From Leptolyngbya sp. FACHB-60 (lineage in GTDB: Bacteria; Cyanobacteriota; Cyanobacteriia; Phormidesmidales; Phormidesmidaceae), in contig NZ_JACJOX010000049.1 of NCBI RefSeq assembly GCF_014695775.1, forward strand, positions 227,728 to 291,727: DNA of 64,000 nt, given 5' to 3'. Below the pieces are notes generated by a model. It was not told the DNA's origin and made no database searches. It saw nothing but the letters and a program-made list of their open reading frames with translations. Shown in pieces: positions 18,836 through 27,138 of this stretch (position 1 is the first letter of the stretch; each line of letters begins with the position of its first letter). Position numbers and translations under genes: made by a program.

Positions 18836-19693
18836 GTCCTACAGATCACTGGGCAAATTAGCAGATCGATTGTAGGCGATCGCTGCCCATTCACCTCAAC
18901 GGCCCTCAAATTACATTAAAAAGCCTAGTTAGTCCATCAGTGCTGAGCTGCGCCCTATTCTAACCCCTTACTTTAGAGGCCAAAAGGGCAATGTATGTTC
19001 CGCAGCGGCCCAATTTTCTCGGAATCCTCACAGAACAGGTGCTTTAAGCCCACCTGAAAGCTATCGTGTAGTGCCAATTTACTCCAAACGGAGGATTGTG
19101 GAAATCTCTTAGGTGCAGTTGGGGACAACAAGCATGAACTTTTCGGTAGGCATCAGCTCAGGCAATTCAATTTTTTAAGGTTCTAAAAACAGTGTTTGGT
19201 CAGCCACGATCTCGCGACTTGTAAACGGCAACGGGTGAGTTTTTTGCGAGATTTTGGCTAGGGTCGATAATTTGTTCTACGCTGTTTTGGCTTGCAAACT
19301 ACGGTTTGGAAAAAGCGGGTGCTGCGGAAGTTTGAGCAGTTGGTGCAGGGCGGCGATCGCTCAGCAGACGGTAGGCCGAAGGAATGTAGTAAACCGCCGG
19401 CAGGGTGGCTCCACCAGCAGCAGCACAACGCCGACTATCGTAGCCCTAATGGTGGCAATCACATGGTGGTTGCCCTGCAACACGACATCTTCCACGGCCT
19501 AAAGAATGACCCAGGTAAGCCTTGGGATGCTCTCGCAACCCCGGCTCGACCTGCTGCACACCTTGCCCACCCTGGGTCTACGTCTGCCCAAATTTCTAGC
19601 GGGAAGCACTCTAGGGCGGGCACTGGCCACCACCTAAAGCAGCCACAAACAGCTACAAGCCGTCATTGCCATTCAGGGCTGGAATAAATAGCT
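18836..19693. other. 858-bp gene-poor region with possible degraded coding remnant
   Basis: No convincing gene is seen. Short frames exist on the plus strand (19254-19502 and 19292-19687), but their translations look like random sequence. The minus strand around 19400-19500 reads VEDVVLQGNHHVIATIRATIVGVVLLLVEPP before frame breaks, which looks like a decayed membrane-protein remnant. Alternatively it is chance. Confidence 0.35.
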
Positions 19694-21007
19694 TCAAACC
19701 CCCAGGCTGGTGCGGGTGCGGGAGCCGACAACGCCATCGGCGGTTAGGGCTCGGCTGGCCTGATACTGGCGCACGGCGCGATCGGTGCCGGGGCCAAACA
19801 CGCCGTCGGCTACTACCGGAATACCGGCGCGGGCGATCGCCTGCTGCACGGCCCGCACATCGTCGCCTCGTGTGTAGGGGTTGGCCAACCGCAGCACTCG
19901 GATAAAGGAGGGTGACGTTGGGGGCGGCGGGGTGCTGGGGGTCTGCTGTTGTAGCCTCGTCCAGGTTTCGGGGCCAACGACGCCATCGGCGGTTAGGGCT
20001 CGGCTGGCCTGGAACTGGCGCACGGCGCGATCGGTGCCGGGGCCAAAGATGCCGTCGGCGGTGACGGCGATGCCCTGGCGGCTGAGGGCCTGTTGTAGTG
20101 TCAGCACATCGCTGCCTGAAGTGAGCGGGTTGGTAAGCCGCAGCAGTCGGTTTTGGGCCGGGGGCTGGGCCGGGGGCGACTGTTGCAGCCTCGCCCAGGT
20201 TTGGGGGCCAACGACGCCATCGGCAGGGAGGCCCTGCGATCGCTGAAACTGCTCGACCGCGATCGCCGTCGCCGGGCCAAAGTAGCCATCGGCCACTACA
20301 TTTGCCCCCCAGCGCACTAGCGCCTGTTGCACCTGCTGCACATCCTGACCGTTGGTGTAGGGGTTGGTGAGCGATAGCAGCCGCGCCTCTGGGGCGGTTG
20401 GCACCCCGCCGCCGCTCGACACCGTGGGCCGATTGGCCAGATAGGCCTGGGCCTCTTGACTGAGGTAGCGGTTACCGCTAGGGGTACGGCCACCCGCCAA
20501 ATACCGCTGCCCAGCGGTGCTGAGGGCTACCCCCGGCGTGCCCGCCAAAAACACATTGGCTTCCGACAGGCGACGGCGCAGCAGCCCTTCTTCCACATTG
20601 GTGCCGGGGTTGCGGTAGAGAATGAGTGCCGCTTCCAGGTTTCGCCACTCCTGGTTGCGCAGCACCCGCGAAAGGGTTTCAAAGCCGCTGGCCCCGAAGA
20701 AGTTGGCCCCCAGGTTGTAGGCAAAGCTGAGAATTGCCCCCCGCTGGTTGTCATTCATGGTTGACCAGGCGGGAATGCGCTGCTGAGGCGGCAGGTAGGT
20801 GTTGGCGACCTGCATCATCAGCAACTCGTCGGCCTCTTCTCGGGTGATGCGATCGCCCAGTTTGAAGGGCTGGCCATTCTTATTGCGGGTTGAACCCCAA
20901 CCAATGGTGATCGGCAAATTCCCGGTCTTGGGGTCTGGGTAGGCTTGCAGACTCAAGCCCTCAAAGGTTTTGATCAGGTCTAGACCTGGCGTGGGCACCC
21001 CGGCCAT
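19694..21007 (-). CDS. GH24 lysozyme with three peptidoglycan-binding domains
   Basis: The protein is about 437 residues from the ATG at 21007 (MAGVPTPGLDLIKTFEGL), preferred because GAGG lies upstream at a good distance; the frame is open to 21133. Residues about 5-155 form a T4-lysozyme-type GH24 domain: IKTFEGLSLQAYPD with catalytic Glu, then ITIGWGSTRN. Three PG_binding_1 repeats follow, each with a core DGxFGPxTxxAVxQFQxSxxLxADGVVGPxTW. The first copy has YFGPATAIAVEQFQRSQGLPADGVVG. The enzyme would cleave peptidoglycan; no export signal is obvious. The repeats are nearly identical at DNA level. Confidence 0.87.
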   Translation of the reverse strand: MAGVPTPGLDLIKTFEGLSLQAYPDPKTGNLPITIGWGSTRNKNGQPFKLGDRITREEADELLMMQVANTYLPPQQRIPAWSTMNDNQRGAILSFAYNLGANFFGASGFETLSRVLRNQEWRNLEAALILYRNPGTNVEEGLLRRRLSEANVFLAGTPGVALSTAGQRYLAGGRTPSGNRYLSQEAQAYLANRPTVSSGGGVPTAPEARLLSLTNPYTNGQDVQQVQQALVRWGANVVADGYFGPATAIAVEQFQRSQGLPADGVVGPQTWARLQQSPPAQPPAQNRLLRLTNPLTSGSDVLTLQQALSRQGIAVTADGIFGPGTDRAVRQFQASRALTADGVVGPETWTRLQQQTPSTPPPPTSPSFIRVLRLANPYTRGDDVRAVQQAIARAGIPVVADGVFGPGTDRAVRQYQASRALTADGVVGSRTRTSLGV

Positions 21008-21086
21008 AGCAATTACCTCACGGAAAACGTTAGAACTTACCGCAAGTGTATCGATCTGGGGTGCCCTATAGATTTCTGCCGTAGGG

Positions 21087-21920
21087 TTAGGGCCAAAGGG
21101 TGCCGGTGGGGCGACAGTGGCCAAAAACCTCATGCCAATTCACCACTGAGCCGATGACGGCGATCGCCGGAGCTTCAAAGCCTGTCTCTGCCACCTGAGC
21201 CACGATGGTGGTCAGGGTGCCAATCAGCGTTTCTTGCTGCGGGTAAGTGCCCCAGCGAATCAGTGCCACAGGGGTGTCGGCGCTGAGGTCGGCAGCCAGC
21301 AGCTCGGCGGTAATTGTCCCCAAATTGTGAATACCCATGTACACCACAATGGTCTCAGACCCTTGGGCTAGGGCGCGCCAGTTCACCCTCGGGCGATACT
21401 TTCCTGCCGACTCATGACCAGTCACAAAGGTCACCGACGAACTCTGGCTGCGATGGGTCACCGGAATGCCCGCATAGGCCGGTACCGCTACTCCAGCGGT
21501 GATGCCCGGCACTACCTCTACCGCGATGCCTGCTTCTACCATGGCCGCCATTTCTTCGCCGCCGCGCCCAAACACAAAGGGGTCGCCTCCTTTGAGACGC
21601 ACTACCACAGCGTGAACCCTGGCCTGATCGATGATCAACTGATTGATTTCCTCTTGCCCCAAAGAATGTCGACCGCGCCGCTTGCCCGCGTTGATCACCG
21701 TGGCCTGGGGGTTGATCATGGCCAGAATAGGAGCGCTCACTAAGGCGTCGTGGATGACCACGTCGGCGCACTCTAGCAGCCCCTTGCCCCGCAGCGTAAA
21801 CAGGCCCGGATCGCCCGGCCCAGCGCCGACCAGGTAAACCATGCCGTAGGACTGACCCCCATGGGGCGGAAAGGCTATAGGCTGAGATGCTGCCGACACC
21901 ATAGGCGTGATCCAATCCAA
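21087..21920 (-). CDS. cobA: Uroporphyrinogen-III C-methyltransferase
   Basis: The protein is 277 residues from 21920, or 251 if it starts at the ATG at 21842 (MVYLVGAGPGDPGLFTLRG), which fits the family better. SUMT motifs: VGAGPGDPGLFTLRG, VVRLKGGDPFVFGRGGEE, VVPGITAGVAVPAYAGIPVTHR. It methylates uroporphyrinogen III at C2 and C7 with SAM, giving precorrin-2 for siroheme or cobalamin. It lies just downstream of sirB on the same strand (84 bp), so a siroheme operon is likely. Confidence 0.92.
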   Translation of the reverse strand: MDWITPMVSAASQPIAFPPHGGQSYGMVYLVGAGPGDPGLFTLRGKGLLECADVVIHDALVSAPILAMINPQATVINAGKRRGRHSLGQEEINQLIIDQARVHAVVVRLKGGDPFVFGRGGEEMAAMVEAGIAVEVVPGITAGVAVPAYAGIPVTHRSQSSSVTFVTGHESAGKYRPRVNWRALAQGSETIVVYMGIHNLGTITAELLAADLSADTPVALIRWGTYPQQETLIGTLTTIVAQVAETGFEAPAIAVIGSVVNWHEVFGHCRPTGTLWP

Positions 21921-22003
21921 ACAAAAAACAAAAAGGCTAGCTCAGGAAACTTGCCATCCCCTAGGGTAGACCGTTGCCGACCCGTCGTCGCTAGTGGCCC
22001 TAC

Positions 22004-23029
22004 CTAGGACACTAGCGACGACGGATGAACCGCGTGGCGAAAGGCCACCCGTTGCATCGGTACCAGCGCCTGCGGGGGCTTGGTCGGTGTGCGATCGAGG
22101 GCGAGGTCAATCACTAGGCGGGCCAGCTCAGGCGACGGCCCCAACGGCGGCAGCAGGTGAAACCCCATCTGCGGAAAGCGCTCGGCCAACTCTTCGGTAT
22201 GGTGGGTAATAGCATCGGTGGTGCTGCCCGCAAACAAGAAGTAGGGCAAAATCGCCACCCGCTGCACCCCACTCTGTATGTAGTGAATCACCTGAGTGTC
22301 TAAGCTGGGGGCCACAGCCCAAAAGGCAGCGGTGCCCCCTAGCCCCTGGGCCAGGTCGCAAATGGGAGCATTACCCCCCGGGCGGCGGCTGCCGTGGCTC
22401 AGCACAATCAGGGCTTCGGTGGCGGTGGTGCGCAGCTTGTGGCGCAAGAGATTGATCAGACCGGGATGACTTCCTAAGTGCGGGCAAACCTCTAGGCTTA
22501 AACCCGGCAATGCTTGGCAGGCCAGCTCAACCTCCGCTGGAATGTCTTCCATTACGTGGACGCCAGCCAGCAGAAACAAAGGGATCACCCGCACTCGGTG
22601 CACCCCTGCGGCCTGGGCCCGCTGGCTAAAGGCGACAATTTGCTGATGTAGCGGCACGGCTCCAACTTCGAGGCAAGCGGTACCCACCAGTGGGCCACTC
22701 ACCTTCTCAGCCTGAGAGACTCGACTGCGAAAAATGCCGGCTTCTTCCTCAATGAGGCCAGTCATGCTGGGTCGCAGCCAGTCTAACGCTGGGGCCCGTC
22801 GCAGAAATGATGCCGCCTGGCTAGCCGCCGATCGCCCTGTTGTTGCCCGTTCGACAGGCTCCGAACGACTATCGGAACGGTTTGGGGGGCTGGGGTGGTT
22901 CCCTCTCCAGCCAGTTTCGTGCGATCGCACGAAGCTGGCTAACCGCTCCATGCCCTGGGCGGGTCGAGGGTCACGGCTACCGTGAGACACCAGTAGATAA
23001 GCTGTCGATGCAGATGCAGACACAGGCAA
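22004..23029 (-). CDS. sirB: Sirohydrochlorin chelatase (SirB/CbiX family)
   Basis: The protein is 341 residues and has two chelatase halves. The N-terminal half opens YLLVSHGSRDPRPAQGMERL and the C-terminal half has ALIVLSHGSRRPGGNAPI. The repeated SHGSR carries the metal-binding His. EVGAVPLHQQIVAF and VRVIPLFLLAGVHVMEDIP are also CbiX-like. It inserts Fe or Co into sirohydrochlorin. Residues about 40-80 are an unusual low-conservation insert (SPPNRSDSRSEPVERATTGRSAASQ) that coincides with a palindromic DNA segment at 22848-22867. It appears to be a small repeat inserted in frame. Confidence 0.85.
   Translation of the reverse strand: MPVSASASTAYLLVSHGSRDPRPAQGMERLASFVRSHETGWRGNHPSPPNRSDSRSEPVERATTGRSAASQAASFLRRAPALDWLRPSMTGLIEEEAGIFRSRVSQAEKVSGPLVGTACLEVGAVPLHQQIVAFSQRAQAAGVHRVRVIPLFLLAGVHVMEDIPAEVELACQALPGLSLEVCPHLGSHPGLINLLRHKLRTTATEALIVLSHGSRRPGGNAPICDLAQGLGGTAAFWAVAPSLDTQVIHYIQSGVQRVAILPYFLFAGSTTDAITHHTEELAERFPQMGFHLLPPLGPSPELARLVIDLALDRTPTKPPQALVPMQRVAFRHAVHPSSLVS
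22848..22867. repeat. Small palindromic repeat inserted in sirB
   Basis: CGTTCG and CGAACG flank an 8-nt loop (CGTTCG-ACAGGCTC-CGAACG). The palindrome is embedded in a stretch (about 22840-22905) that encodes the atypical insert of SirB. Short palindromic dispersed repeats entering genes in frame are known in cyanobacteria. Membership of a dispersed family is inferred, because only this copy is in the window. Confidence 0.4.
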
Positions 23030-23272
23030 ACTCTAACTCTCTAGACAACAGCAGCAAATCATCCACACACCGCTCAACACCTGGGCTAGCACACTACAGA
23101 GGGTAAATCTTGCTGTCTTGTAACAGGTAGTGCTGGCTCCTCATTATAAAGATCTAGTTCAGAGCATCTGGTATCGTATCCATCAAAAGGGGTGAGGGTT
23201 AGTCACCTTGATACTTGAGCGGCCCAGGTAGCTCAACTCCTAGGCCCATTGTGGTAGAGTAAAAATTGGTTT

Positions 23273-23343
23273 GCGGGTGTAGTTTAGTGGTAAAACCTTA
23301 GCCTTCCAAGCTAATGATGGGGGTTCGATTCCCCCCACCCGCT
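23273..23343 (+). tRNA. trnG-UCC: tRNA-Gly (anticodon UCC)
   Basis: A 71-nt cloverleaf: acceptor arms GCGGGTG (23273-23279) and CACCCGC (23336-23342) plus discriminator T; anticodon stem TTAGC/GCTAA around loop CTTCCAA, giving anticodon TCC; T-arm with GGTTCGATTCC. No CCA is encoded. It is the target of the transposon that begins at 23345: positions 23290-23306 are matched exactly by the homing spacer, and 23287-23289 (GTG) are a V-K-type PAM. The tRNA remains complete after insertion. Confidence 0.96.
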
Positions 23344-23344
23344 T

Positions 23345-23545
23345 TGTACTGTTGAGCGACAGTTTATTTGTCCGTAGCGGCAACTTGGCTGTCACAGCGT
23401 CAATTTGAATGTCTCTCCGATCTTCTGTAACCTTTCCTTAGCGCAGGTTACAGAAGATCTGTGCAGTGCACATTATTTGTCAGCAGTGACACAATGATGT
23501 CGCCAGAGCTATGTTTCTGTCATCGGGACACAACTGTGTCGTCAA
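23345..23545. repeat. CAST right end with TnsB-binding-like repeats
   Basis: The end starts TGT directly after the tRNA discriminator base plus one nucleotide. Boxes of the GACA-(A/T rich)-TGTC type are seen at 23358-23372, 23397-23413, about 23469-23483, 23486-23503 and about 23519-23543. From 23460 the sequence TGTGCAGTGCACATTATTTG also looks like a terminal sequence, and from 23471 on it is homologous to the second right end at 62302. The tRNA-proximal 115 bp may therefore be an addition. Confidence 0.75.
23419..23459. terminator. Perfect hairpin inside the right end
   Basis: Perfect 14-bp arms (GATCTTCTGTAACC and its complement) enclose a 13-nt loop. The hairpin lies between TnsB-like boxes, so it may stop tRNA-Gly transcription entering the element. 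There is no T-run after either arm, so intrinsic termination is not certain. The left end has a hairpin at a comparable distance from its terminus. Confidence 0.5.
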
Positions 23546-23584
23546 CCCACTGGTAACACATTATTATCTTCTAAGAAGCCTGTA

Positions 23585-23625
23585 GAAGGCTAAGGTTTTA
23601 CCTTTCAACTCGCTTATACCTTACA
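23585..23625 (-). ncRNA. Delocalised homing crRNA targeting tRNA-Gly
   Basis: On the minus strand a partial repeat ending TTGAAAG (23602-23608) is followed by GTAAAACCTTAGCCTTC (23585-23601). These 17 nt are identical to 23290-23306 of the tRNA-Gly, where they are preceded by GTG, a GTN PAM as V-K systems use. The next base differs, so the match is exactly 17 nt, typical of V-K homing spacers. It lies outside the regular array, separated from the last degenerate repeat by a hairpin-prone stretch (AGCGCTACCAGCGCT). Confidence 0.9.
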
Positions 23626-23654
23626 GTCAGCGCTGGTAGCGCTTATTAGGATTT

Positions 23655-23984
23655 CCTTCAACTTCCATTGGCTAATGTGGTTGATTGTGACAGTGTTACA
23701 GCCTTGACAGGCCGAGGCTTGGAAAAACTTTCAATCTCCCCTAGCCAGGGTGGTTGATTATGACGGCCTGGCTGCGCAGCCGCTACCCTGGAATCAGTGG
23801 CTTTCAACCTCCCCTAGCCAGGGTGGTTGATTGTGACGCCACATCGACCACTACCGGCTAGTCATCGACTGCTTTCAACCTCCCCTAGCTAGGGTGGTTG
23901 ATTGTGACGTGCGATCGCAGCGTGAACCCTGAGTAGTCGAGCAGGGTCTTTCAACCTCCCCTAGCCAGGGTGGTTGATTGTGAC
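23655..23984 (-). CRISPR. Type V-K CRISPR array (four good repeats plus one degenerate, four spacers)
   Basis: The 37-nt repeats read on the plus strand as CTTTCAACCTCCCCTAGCCA... ending GATTGTGAC. They lie at 23948-23984, 23872-23908, 23801-23837, 23728-23764 (slightly changed) and 23655-23691 (degenerate, terminal). In crRNA orientation (minus strand) each ends GGTTGAAAG, as in known V-K repeats. Spacers: 23909-23947 (39 nt), 23838-23871 (34), 23765-23800 (36) and 23692-23727 (36). The array is transcribed in the same direction as cas12k. The first spacer contains GCGATCGC. Confidence 0.95.
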
Positions 23985-24179
23985 CGCAGGCTCCTCAAAG
24001 GCTCTTAGATTAAGGCTTTCAGAAGTCATTTGCGCGGATCGGCACATCATCCCGACTTTACTGGTTAAGTCGTAGGTCTTTTGACCTTTACAAAAGTCTG
24101 AAATACCTGTCAAGCGGGCATTTCAGACTTTGCGCGAATCGCTCAGGATAATTCCACCCTGAAAAAGACCCTCAAACCC

Positions 24180-24455
24180 AGTATTGGAGCGAGTTCCCCC
24201 TTGCTCGGGGGTGATTTGGTAGCCGCTACAGCAGTACATCCGCACCCCTATTGCTGGGAGCGCACCTACGCCATAATTGAAGTTACTAGCACATCAACTA
24301 TGACTTAATCTCTTCGGAGAAGCCTAAGCCTCTCGTCCGACAGCATCAGGGCGAGTAGCTACCAGGGCCAGAAAGCACGGCTGTCATCCGACAGCCAAAC
24401 TAACCCTTATTTCACACGACTCAGAGGCCAAAGCATGAGTCGCGGCGCTATTGAG
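24180..24455 (-). ncRNA. tracrRNA of the V-K system
   Basis: On the minus strand downstream of cas12k are the conserved V-K tracrRNA blocks, in order: AGCGCCGC, GCCTCTGA, GGGTTAGTTTG, CCCTGGTAGCT, GGTGCGCTCCCAGCAATA, GCGGATGTACTGCTGTAG, AATCACCCCCGAGCAAGGGG. An AACTCGCTCC segment (24186-24195) can pair with the repeat's GGGGAG/GTT part as anti-repeat. The ends are approximate. It would fold with crRNA and load Cas12k. Confidence 0.9.
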
Positions 24456-24510
24456 ATATTCAATTTTCCAGGTTCAAAGCTTTTGGCCTATTGTAGTGCA
24501 GACTTTAGTT

Positions 24511-26400
24511 CTAAGATACTACTGCCTGTCTGGATTCATAGGCTGCGATCGCAACTGCCTTCGCCATCTCACTGGCATTCTGCTGCCAGGGCTGTTTAAC
24601 AGCCTCTATGGCCAACCCGTTCTGGGCGGCTTTGCTCGCAATTTGAGCGAGCAGTCTGCCGTAGCTCCACTTGTGGATGCTGCTTTTATACTGCTTGGCA
24701 TAGCGTTTCTGACCTTCTACGCAGCCCGGAGCCTTTTGCTCGGCCTTGGTCTGAATTTCGGCCTGTAGAATCTCTCGAATGTTATCGAGCTTAGGAATTG
24801 CTATGCTGCCCGCCCCGTATTGCTGTGCTGTCGCTATCACAGCCTTCGCTAGGAGTCGGTCTACATGCTCCCCGAGCTTAGAAGTGCCAAATTGATTGTT
24901 TTTGCCATGACGCTGGGTTTTGTGGCGACTATGGGATTGTTTACCTTGTTCTCGCCGTTGCCGAAGAAAGAGGGCATAGTCTTTCCCCAGTAGCTGCCGG
25001 AGGTTTCGGTACACCAGCACTTCCTGGGTGCTTGCATTCCAGATGACAAGAGTTAGGGGATGATCCCAGCCCAGGCTGAGGCCAGCAATAATGTGGGATT
25101 GGCCTGGAGATCGTGGTTGGCTGAGTCGGTCAAAGGGGCTGTTTAGTCGCTCTAGGGTAGAGGTGAGCCGCTTGGCGTAGCTTTGCTGGGTATCCGATAA
25201 GGTGCTCTTCTCGCTCAGCCGGGTGAGCACCTTGGCGGTCTCTGCGGCTTTCTCCTGGCGCACTTCCTCGGTGCCCTCAGCGCTCCAGAGGCGGACATCA
25301 ACAGTGCAGGAGAGGGTGAGGTAGTGGGTATCCCAGGGTTGGCCCTTGCGATCACTTTCTTGCCAGGAGATGCGGGCTGAACGCAGGGCAAAGAGGGCGC
25401 TGGAATGCTGGTTTTTGCTGGCTCGTTTGGTTGTTTGATCTTCTAGAAAGCGCTGAAACCAAGGAAGCTGCCGCTGGTCACAGTAAATCTGGAAGGTGTG
25501 CTCGCTGAGCCCGTTAAAGCGCACACAGAGACGACCGGCTTGGTTTTGAGACCAGACCAGGTCTTCGTTGGTTTCAAACAGGATGGGGAAAGGGATGGTG
25601 CGAGGCTGGGCCAGCAGCTTGTCTTGCCACTGCTTGTGCTCGCGGTTGTCCCTGGGCACGGTGGTAGTGGCGGTGAGCAGGGTCGAGAGCCAGGCTTGCC
25701 CGCTCAGGTCGCGACCTTTGGGGATGCGGGCTTCGAGTTGATTTTGGAGGCGTTGCACCTGAATTTCGGCTTTGCGACGGCGATGGGCAAATTTTTCGAG
25801 ATCTTCAGGCTTATCAAGAAGTTGGCCACCGTTTTTGAGTAAATAGGCAGTGGCACAGCGGATTAGGGCTTGTTTGGCACCATCGTGCTTCTTGAAGAGT
25901 TGCGCCCTGATCAAATCTTTTTTTGATTTGCCTTGGCTACTCTCGGCCTTATCCATCTCAACAGCTTTTTCAATCTGAGCCAGAATTTGAGCGGCTTTTT
26001 TCTGGACAGCGCCTAAATCTTGGCCGCACATCTCGGTTAGCTCCTCATCACTTTTGAGGATGGTGAGCCACATCTGCTTGCCAGATATTTGGTGCTGGAG
26101 GCGACTCTGGAGGGTAAACCAGGACTTGAAGATATAGTTGACGGCTTTTTCAGCAGAGGCGTAAAACCGAGCAGGCTGGCCGGAGAAGGGAGTCTCAGTC
26201 TTCAGGCTTTTACAAAGCTGGGTGACGACATCGGCGGGGTGTCTGCCTTTAAGTCGCCAGATTTCAAAATCCTCATGAGTGACGACAGCTTGAATGAGAG
26301 CGTTGATTAAGGGAGTGTTTTTCTCTGCGGCCAGCATCCACAGGTATTGCCGGGTTGTGGGTGAAGCGACAAGGCGGCATTGAATTGTTTTTTGAGCCAT
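24511..26400 (-). CDS. cas12k: Cas12k, nuclease-inactive V-K effector
   Basis: This 629-residue protein is close to the roughly 640 residues usual for Cas12k. The start MAQKTIQCRLVASPTTRQYLW is typical. The RuvC region is present but lacks the acidic triad: RuvC-I reads GLSLGWDHPLTLVIW (about residue 440, Ser where the catalytic Asp should be), RuvC-II reads IAIPKLDNIRE (about 537) without Glu, and the C-terminus reads AYESRQAVVS. The protein should bind tracrRNA-crRNA and DNA without cutting and recruit TnsC/TniQ. It is followed by tracrRNA and array on the same strand; a small HTH gene lies 121 bp upstream. Confidence 0.96.
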   Translation of the reverse strand: MAQKTIQCRLVASPTTRQYLWMLAAEKNTPLINALIQAVVTHEDFEIWRLKGRHPADVVTQLCKSLKTETPFSGQPARFYASAEKAVNYIFKSWFTLQSRLQHQISGKQMWLTILKSDEELTEMCGQDLGAVQKKAAQILAQIEKAVEMDKAESSQGKSKKDLIRAQLFKKHDGAKQALIRCATAYLLKNGGQLLDKPEDLEKFAHRRRKAEIQVQRLQNQLEARIPKGRDLSGQAWLSTLLTATTTVPRDNREHKQWQDKLLAQPRTIPFPILFETNEDLVWSQNQAGRLCVRFNGLSEHTFQIYCDQRQLPWFQRFLEDQTTKRASKNQHSSALFALRSARISWQESDRKGQPWDTHYLTLSCTVDVRLWSAEGTEEVRQEKAAETAKVLTRLSEKSTLSDTQQSYAKRLTSTLERLNSPFDRLSQPRSPGQSHIIAGLSLGWDHPLTLVIWNASTQEVLVYRNLRQLLGKDYALFLRQRREQGKQSHSRHKTQRHGKNNQFGTSKLGEHVDRLLAKAVIATAQQYGAGSIAIPKLDNIREILQAEIQTKAEQKAPGCVEGQKRYAKQYKSSIHKWSYGRLLAQIASKAAQNGLAIEAVKQPWQQNASEMAKAVAIAAYESRQAVVS

Positions 26401-26521
26401 GAGCTTTCGCTGCTACGGATAGTGCAAATGTATCATTTGCTGCCCGCTAGTTCAAGCCCTGCTTAGCCATTGAAGTAACCCGCTATGCTTACCTGATTGC
26501 CAGGGAGCAACGGAAGGAGAG

Positions 26522-26734
26522 CTAAGACTCATCTGGCTCGTAGATGATGAATTCTCCCGGTTGCCAGCCGTAGGCCCGGCAAATTTTTTCGATCACATCG
26601 CCAGTGGGGATGTAGCCAGGGTCATCGCACAGCCGATAGGCGGTTGCTCGACTGAGCCCGGTGTCTTGCCAAAAGCGATACCGGGTGATGCCTTGCTGGT
26701 CAATTAGGCCTTTGATGAGGTTCTTTGCTCCCAT
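26522..26734 (-). CDS. Small XRE/Cro-type HTH regulator beside cas12k
   Basis: The protein is 70 residues: LIKGLIDQQGITRYRFWQDTGLSRATAYRLCDDPGYIPTGDVIEKICRAYGWQPGEFIIYEP. This is a Cro/C1-type helix-turn-helix with almost nothing else. It lies upstream of cas12k on the same strand. V-K CASTs commonly encode a small repressor next to cas12k (CvkR-type regulators), and this gene has the right place and size. Its fold is XRE rather than the MerR type. Repression of cas12k is inferred from position. Confidence 0.8.
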   Translation of the reverse strand: MGAKNLIKGLIDQQGITRYRFWQDTGLSRATAYRLCDDPGYIPTGDVIEKICRAYGWQPGEFIIYEPDES

Positions 26735-26860
26735 CTCATCATATTGCCAGCATTCCCATATTGCACCTATGTCTAAAAAATGAGAATAATAGAGTTGAAA
26801 GCCACCGCATCAGCTTGGTCGACAAGAGCGGTGGCTGACCCCTTACATGAAGCCAAAACC

Positions 26861-27136
26861 ATGATGACAGACAATACCCGTTACCAAACGGCTTACCGGA
26901 CGGCGAAAGCCTGTGCTGGCGAAGCTGTTGAGGCGCTGTACTCGGTTTACTGGGCAGACAGCTTTGATGCTGAACGGCTGGAGTCGAGGCTGGCTGAAAT
27001 GATCGCCTTCTTTACCCGAAATGCTCGGAGTCTCTCAGAGCCACACCCGCATCCTAAAGAGTTGGAGCAGCAGGGCGACGAAATTGCTATTCCCTCAGCA
27101 CTGCTGCTGGTCAGCACTGAAGTGGGGAGGAAGTAA
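26861..27136 (+). CDS. Small hypothetical protein, first of a pair
   Basis: The protein is about 91 residues from the ATG at 26861 (MMTDNTRYQTAYRTAKACAGEAVEALYSVYWADSFDAERLESRLAEMIAFF), chosen over an upstream ATG at 26780 that adds unstructured residues. It appears all-helical and acidic; no family was recognised. The next gene begins 2 bp after its stop, so they are probably co-translated. It is divergent from the cas12k-associated HTH gene and shares its upstream region. Confidence 0.6.
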   Translation: MMTDNTRYQTAYRTAKACAGEAVEALYSVYWADSFDAERLESRLAEMIAFFTRNARSLSEPHPHPKELEQQGDEIAIPSALLLVSTEVGRK

Positions 27137-27138
27137 GT

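Noticed and set aside
19254..19687. Two overlapping plus-strand open frames in the gap before the lysozyme gene
   Set aside because: Translations are low-complexity and His/Gln/Pro-rich with no family resemblance; more likely decayed DNA.
21842..21990. A cobalamin riboswitch upstream of cobA
   Set aside because: The conserved B12-box and core could not be found between sirB and cobA; the short gap (84 bp) also argues against it.
23460..23490. Taking 23460 (TGTGCAGTG...) as the true right terminus
   Set aside because: The terminus at 23345 pairs better with the left end and fits the 55-bp PAM distance; 23460 would be 170 bp from the PAM. Kept as an open question in the findings.
24451..24768. 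105-codon plus-strand open frame at the cas12k 3' end
   Set aside because: It lies antisense to the cas12k C-terminus and the tracrRNA start; hydrophobic content is a shadow of the coding strand.
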